A stretch of 10,305 bases of DNA from Pholiota molesta (lineage: Eukaryota; Basidiomycota; Agaricomycetes; Agaricales; Strophariaceae), in the NCBI GenBank assembly GCA_014925825.1, contig JACGCK010000622.1, positions 1 through 10,305 on the forward strand, read 5' to 3'. Shown one piece after another: positions 8,223-10,305 of this stretch. The notes below the pieces were generated by a model. That model was not told where the DNA came from and did no database searches. It was given only the letters and a program-made list of their open reading frames with translations. Made by a program: the position numbers and the translations under genes. The stretch's first letter is position 1. Every line of letters begins with the position of its first letter.

Positions 8223-10305
8223 TCACATCAACTGAGCTCCATCTCTTCTTCGTCTATTATACTCCTCGTCTGGCTCTGTTTGGAAGGCAGCCCAGACACT
8301 ATCACCCTCTGGCCCGTCTACCACAATCTCCAAATTTCCCTTGCAACTTCTGTAAGAGGCTTGAGACTGATACTGTTTATCATTGTTCAAAAATCAAACA
8401 TACCAGCTAGAAATTCCAATTCCTGGGTATTTGACTTCCCATCCAACTAGGTGGTTCACAGTAGCTTAATCGCCCAAACGTAACACAAATATATGACTCA
8501 TACTGTTGAAGGATCGATGAGGAGCATGCTGAAGTTTATGTCGAAGATTGAGATTGGGTTCTATGCGAAAATGAGATGATAGAGTAAGAACGTCGCCTGA
8601 TTCAGAGCTTGGACTAGTCTATTCAAGCATTCAATGCAATTTCAATGAAATAATATGAAAGGGAGCTCACGACGAAGTGCTTTCAGACGAAGATGCCAAT
8701 GTACCATCGTCTTCCACAACGGCGTGGTAAGTTGAGAAATGTACATGACCAAAGAGGGTATCAATGTATATGAGGCGCCAAGGATGCCATGAGAGGTAGG
8801 ATGAGATATGGAGAGTTGAGCAAAATAAGTTAGGACGAAAATCTTGAGGGTCTGGAAGCGAAAAAGTAAGATTACGTTCAAGGCGAAAAGAAAAATCGAG
8901 CTTGAGTATACCTCTGACGGGGATCTACTGGAGTCGAGAAGGTGAGAGCACAGTCGCTCAATGAGTGGGTCTTTCATTTGGATATCGTTATCTAGGTCAT
9001 GCCTCCGTCTGGGATATTAAGGAGTATCTTGTACATATCATGGTCTGCAAACTAGTCAGACGATAACCGTATGGTGAAAACCAACCCACAAGTTGATAGA
9101 AGCACAAGCAGTCTGGATGTGCTTTCCAAGAGCCAAAGAGGTTGTGCAGTGTGCGATAGAACCATAAAAATATCTCGATTGCGAACCAGTTGCTCTAAGC
9201 TGCACGTTTCATTCAGCATAACACGAATTACTCACAAAGTGCAACACACCTTCCCATAGATTCTACGTCTGCGCGAAAACAAAGACATTCGAGCAGTGAC
9301 AACGTTTCTGCTGCTAACACATGTTGATGTGGGTGACCTCCCGTCGATTGAAGATACTTCGAGATGGTTGTACAAACAACCTCCACGATCGTTAGAGCTG
9401 GTTTATCTGGTATGAAAAGTCGACAGGACATGAGGATACCCGAAATCTAGGCAGAGATATTACGATTCGTCAAAAGGTTGAATAAGATGGTCAGAGATAA
9501 TAGCTTGAAAGGTATATGTTATTTAAACAAAAACTTCGATGTCAAGAAACGCATACCTGTTGCGCCTCACTGAGTGTCACCAAAATTGATAAGAGTGATA
9601 TTGATACAGTTTTGATTGAGTCGTCATAGTCGTCAGATTTAGTGGGATTTGATATGACTTCAAGAATTCTGGCGCAAAAAGTCGAATAATTATTGGTGAA
9701 ATTAACAAAGTGCGATGAAGATAGTAGTTGCTGGAAGGACGTTTCGCCAGTTAGGTCGTACGAATGGGTCAAAATGATACGGCAAGCTATAGAAAAGGTT
9801 ACTATTCATTCAAGATATGAAGACAAGAACACAAACCTCTGCTTTCCAGTTAATTGGGTCGATCGTTTCAATCTCTTCAAGTGCAAGATCTTCATCGCTT
9901 TCCACTGGGACCACGTCCTATCTTCATCATTAAGTTGCGACTGTTGGGCAGTAAAAGGTCCACTGGAGTCAGGTAGCGTAAATGACTCTTGCAGCTGAGT
10001 TGGTTTACGGATCGGTTCGAGTTGAAATTGAGAGGGTCCTTGGGACAATTGAAATTGAGATAAGGGAGGTAGATCATTTGTCAAATCCGGACCAAAAACA
10101 GAAGAATTTTGGACCATGGGCATTTTTCCTTTGTCTTTTATTTTAGACGGAGATCTTCGCGGAGTAGATGTTTTCGAACGCATTTTCAAAGCCTGGTAGC
10201 ATACGCTTTTTACTTTCTCTGGTGATTTTCGAGATTTGGTTGGAGAAACCTTTGGAACAGATGGTAGACGGGATGGAGAAGAGGAGTTTCTTCACAGGCC
10301 TTCGG
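8223..10305 (-). pseudogene. decayed checkpoint-protein-like gene (ATRIP/Rad26-like), 5' end outside window
   Basis: Read on the minus strand. An N-terminal basic, Ser/Pro-rich part (10291-10040) contains SPTKSRKSPEK, LPGFENAF and PRRSPSKIKDKGK in alternating frames. Then come SDEDLALEEIETIDPINWKAE (ending 9837) and exons 9786-9557, 9503-9250, 9199-9090, 9044-8912, 8851-8671 and one from 8618. The introns between these exons, from 9832 on, are 45-60 bp with GT..AG borders. Typical pieces are ARILEVISNPTKSDDYDD, LLSLTILFNLLTNRN, LVRNRDIFMVLSHTAQPLWL, PLIERLCSHLLD and VDGPEGDSVWAAFQTEPDEE. Lesions: in-frame TAG at 9449-9447, frame changes near 10200, 10172, 8998, 8715 and 8482, and a TAG with frame change near 8563. 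Helical leucine-rich exons behind a nuclear-type N-terminus resemble basidiomycete ATRIP, the partner of the ATR kinase in DNA-damage signalling. That name rests on memory. It ends 13 bp from the stop of the plus-strand remnant. Confidence 0.6.

Noticed and set aside
8642..8977. A 111-codon minus-strand open frame as a stand-alone membrane protein
   Set aside because: The hydrophobic middle (SIFLFALNVILLF) comes from reading through a good intron (8911-8852, gtatac...ttccag). The two ends belong to the ATRIP-like exons on either side.
9542..9772. A 76-codon minus-strand open frame as its own gene
   Set aside because: Its start is internal. The sequence continues upstream as SCRIILTHSYDL after an acceptor at 9787, and it ends at a donor (CAG|gtatgc), so it is one exon of the larger remnant.
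9806..10189. A 127-codon minus-strand open frame as a complete small gene
   Set aside because: The frame stays open further upstream to 10291, and its C-terminal part from about 9920 is in the wrong frame; the exon there reads SDEDLALEEIETIDPINWKAE. It is part of the larger broken gene.
6723..10305. Repeat-induced point mutation as the cause of gene decay
   Set aside because: The frame changes seen are indels, and only one or two stops look like point changes. No excess of TpA or loss of CpA was evident by eye, though this was not computed.

Overview
The window looks like fungal nuclear DNA, most likely from a basidiomycete. Its coding parts are cut into short exons by introns of about 45-66 bp with GT..AG borders (one GC..AG). 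The best gene family is a fungal secreted class 3 lipase. No bacterial operon, tRNA, rRNA, CRISPR array or intact transposon was seen.

Layout. Positions 1-112: a possible minus-strand 5' coding end running off the left edge (weak). Positions 113-2628: no convincing gene, but several TATA boxes and, around 1600-2230, weak coding-like open frames. Positions 2629-4014 and 5127-6506: two complete nine-exon genes in tandem on the plus strand. Both encode secreted class 3 (Rhizomucor-type) triacylglycerol lipases with an intact Ser-Asp-His triad. They are old duplicates: all eight introns interrupt the same places and most exon lengths are identical, but the introns and promoters have diverged. The 1.1 kb between them holds one perfect hairpin, two perfect palindromes and an orphan TATA box.

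Positions 6723-8209 (plus) and 8223-10305 (minus) hold two genes lying tail to tail, 13 bp apart, and both look broken. The plus-strand one resembles a fungal type II membrane glycosyltransferase of the LARGE/GT49 type. Its first exon, with a transmembrane segment, is clean; after that the recognisable protein jumps between all three frames over distances too short to be introns. The minus-strand one resembles the ATR-interacting checkpoint protein ATRIP/Rad26. It keeps recognisable exons and introns but carries in-frame stops and several frame changes. Both names come from remembered family patterns and need a database search. The broken state is read directly from the sequence, though it depends on accepting the fragments as related coding pieces.

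The lipases would act outside the cell to release fatty acids. The two decayed genes have no evident functional link to them. The striking feature of the window is the sharp change from 18 clean exons to two adjacent genes full of indels.
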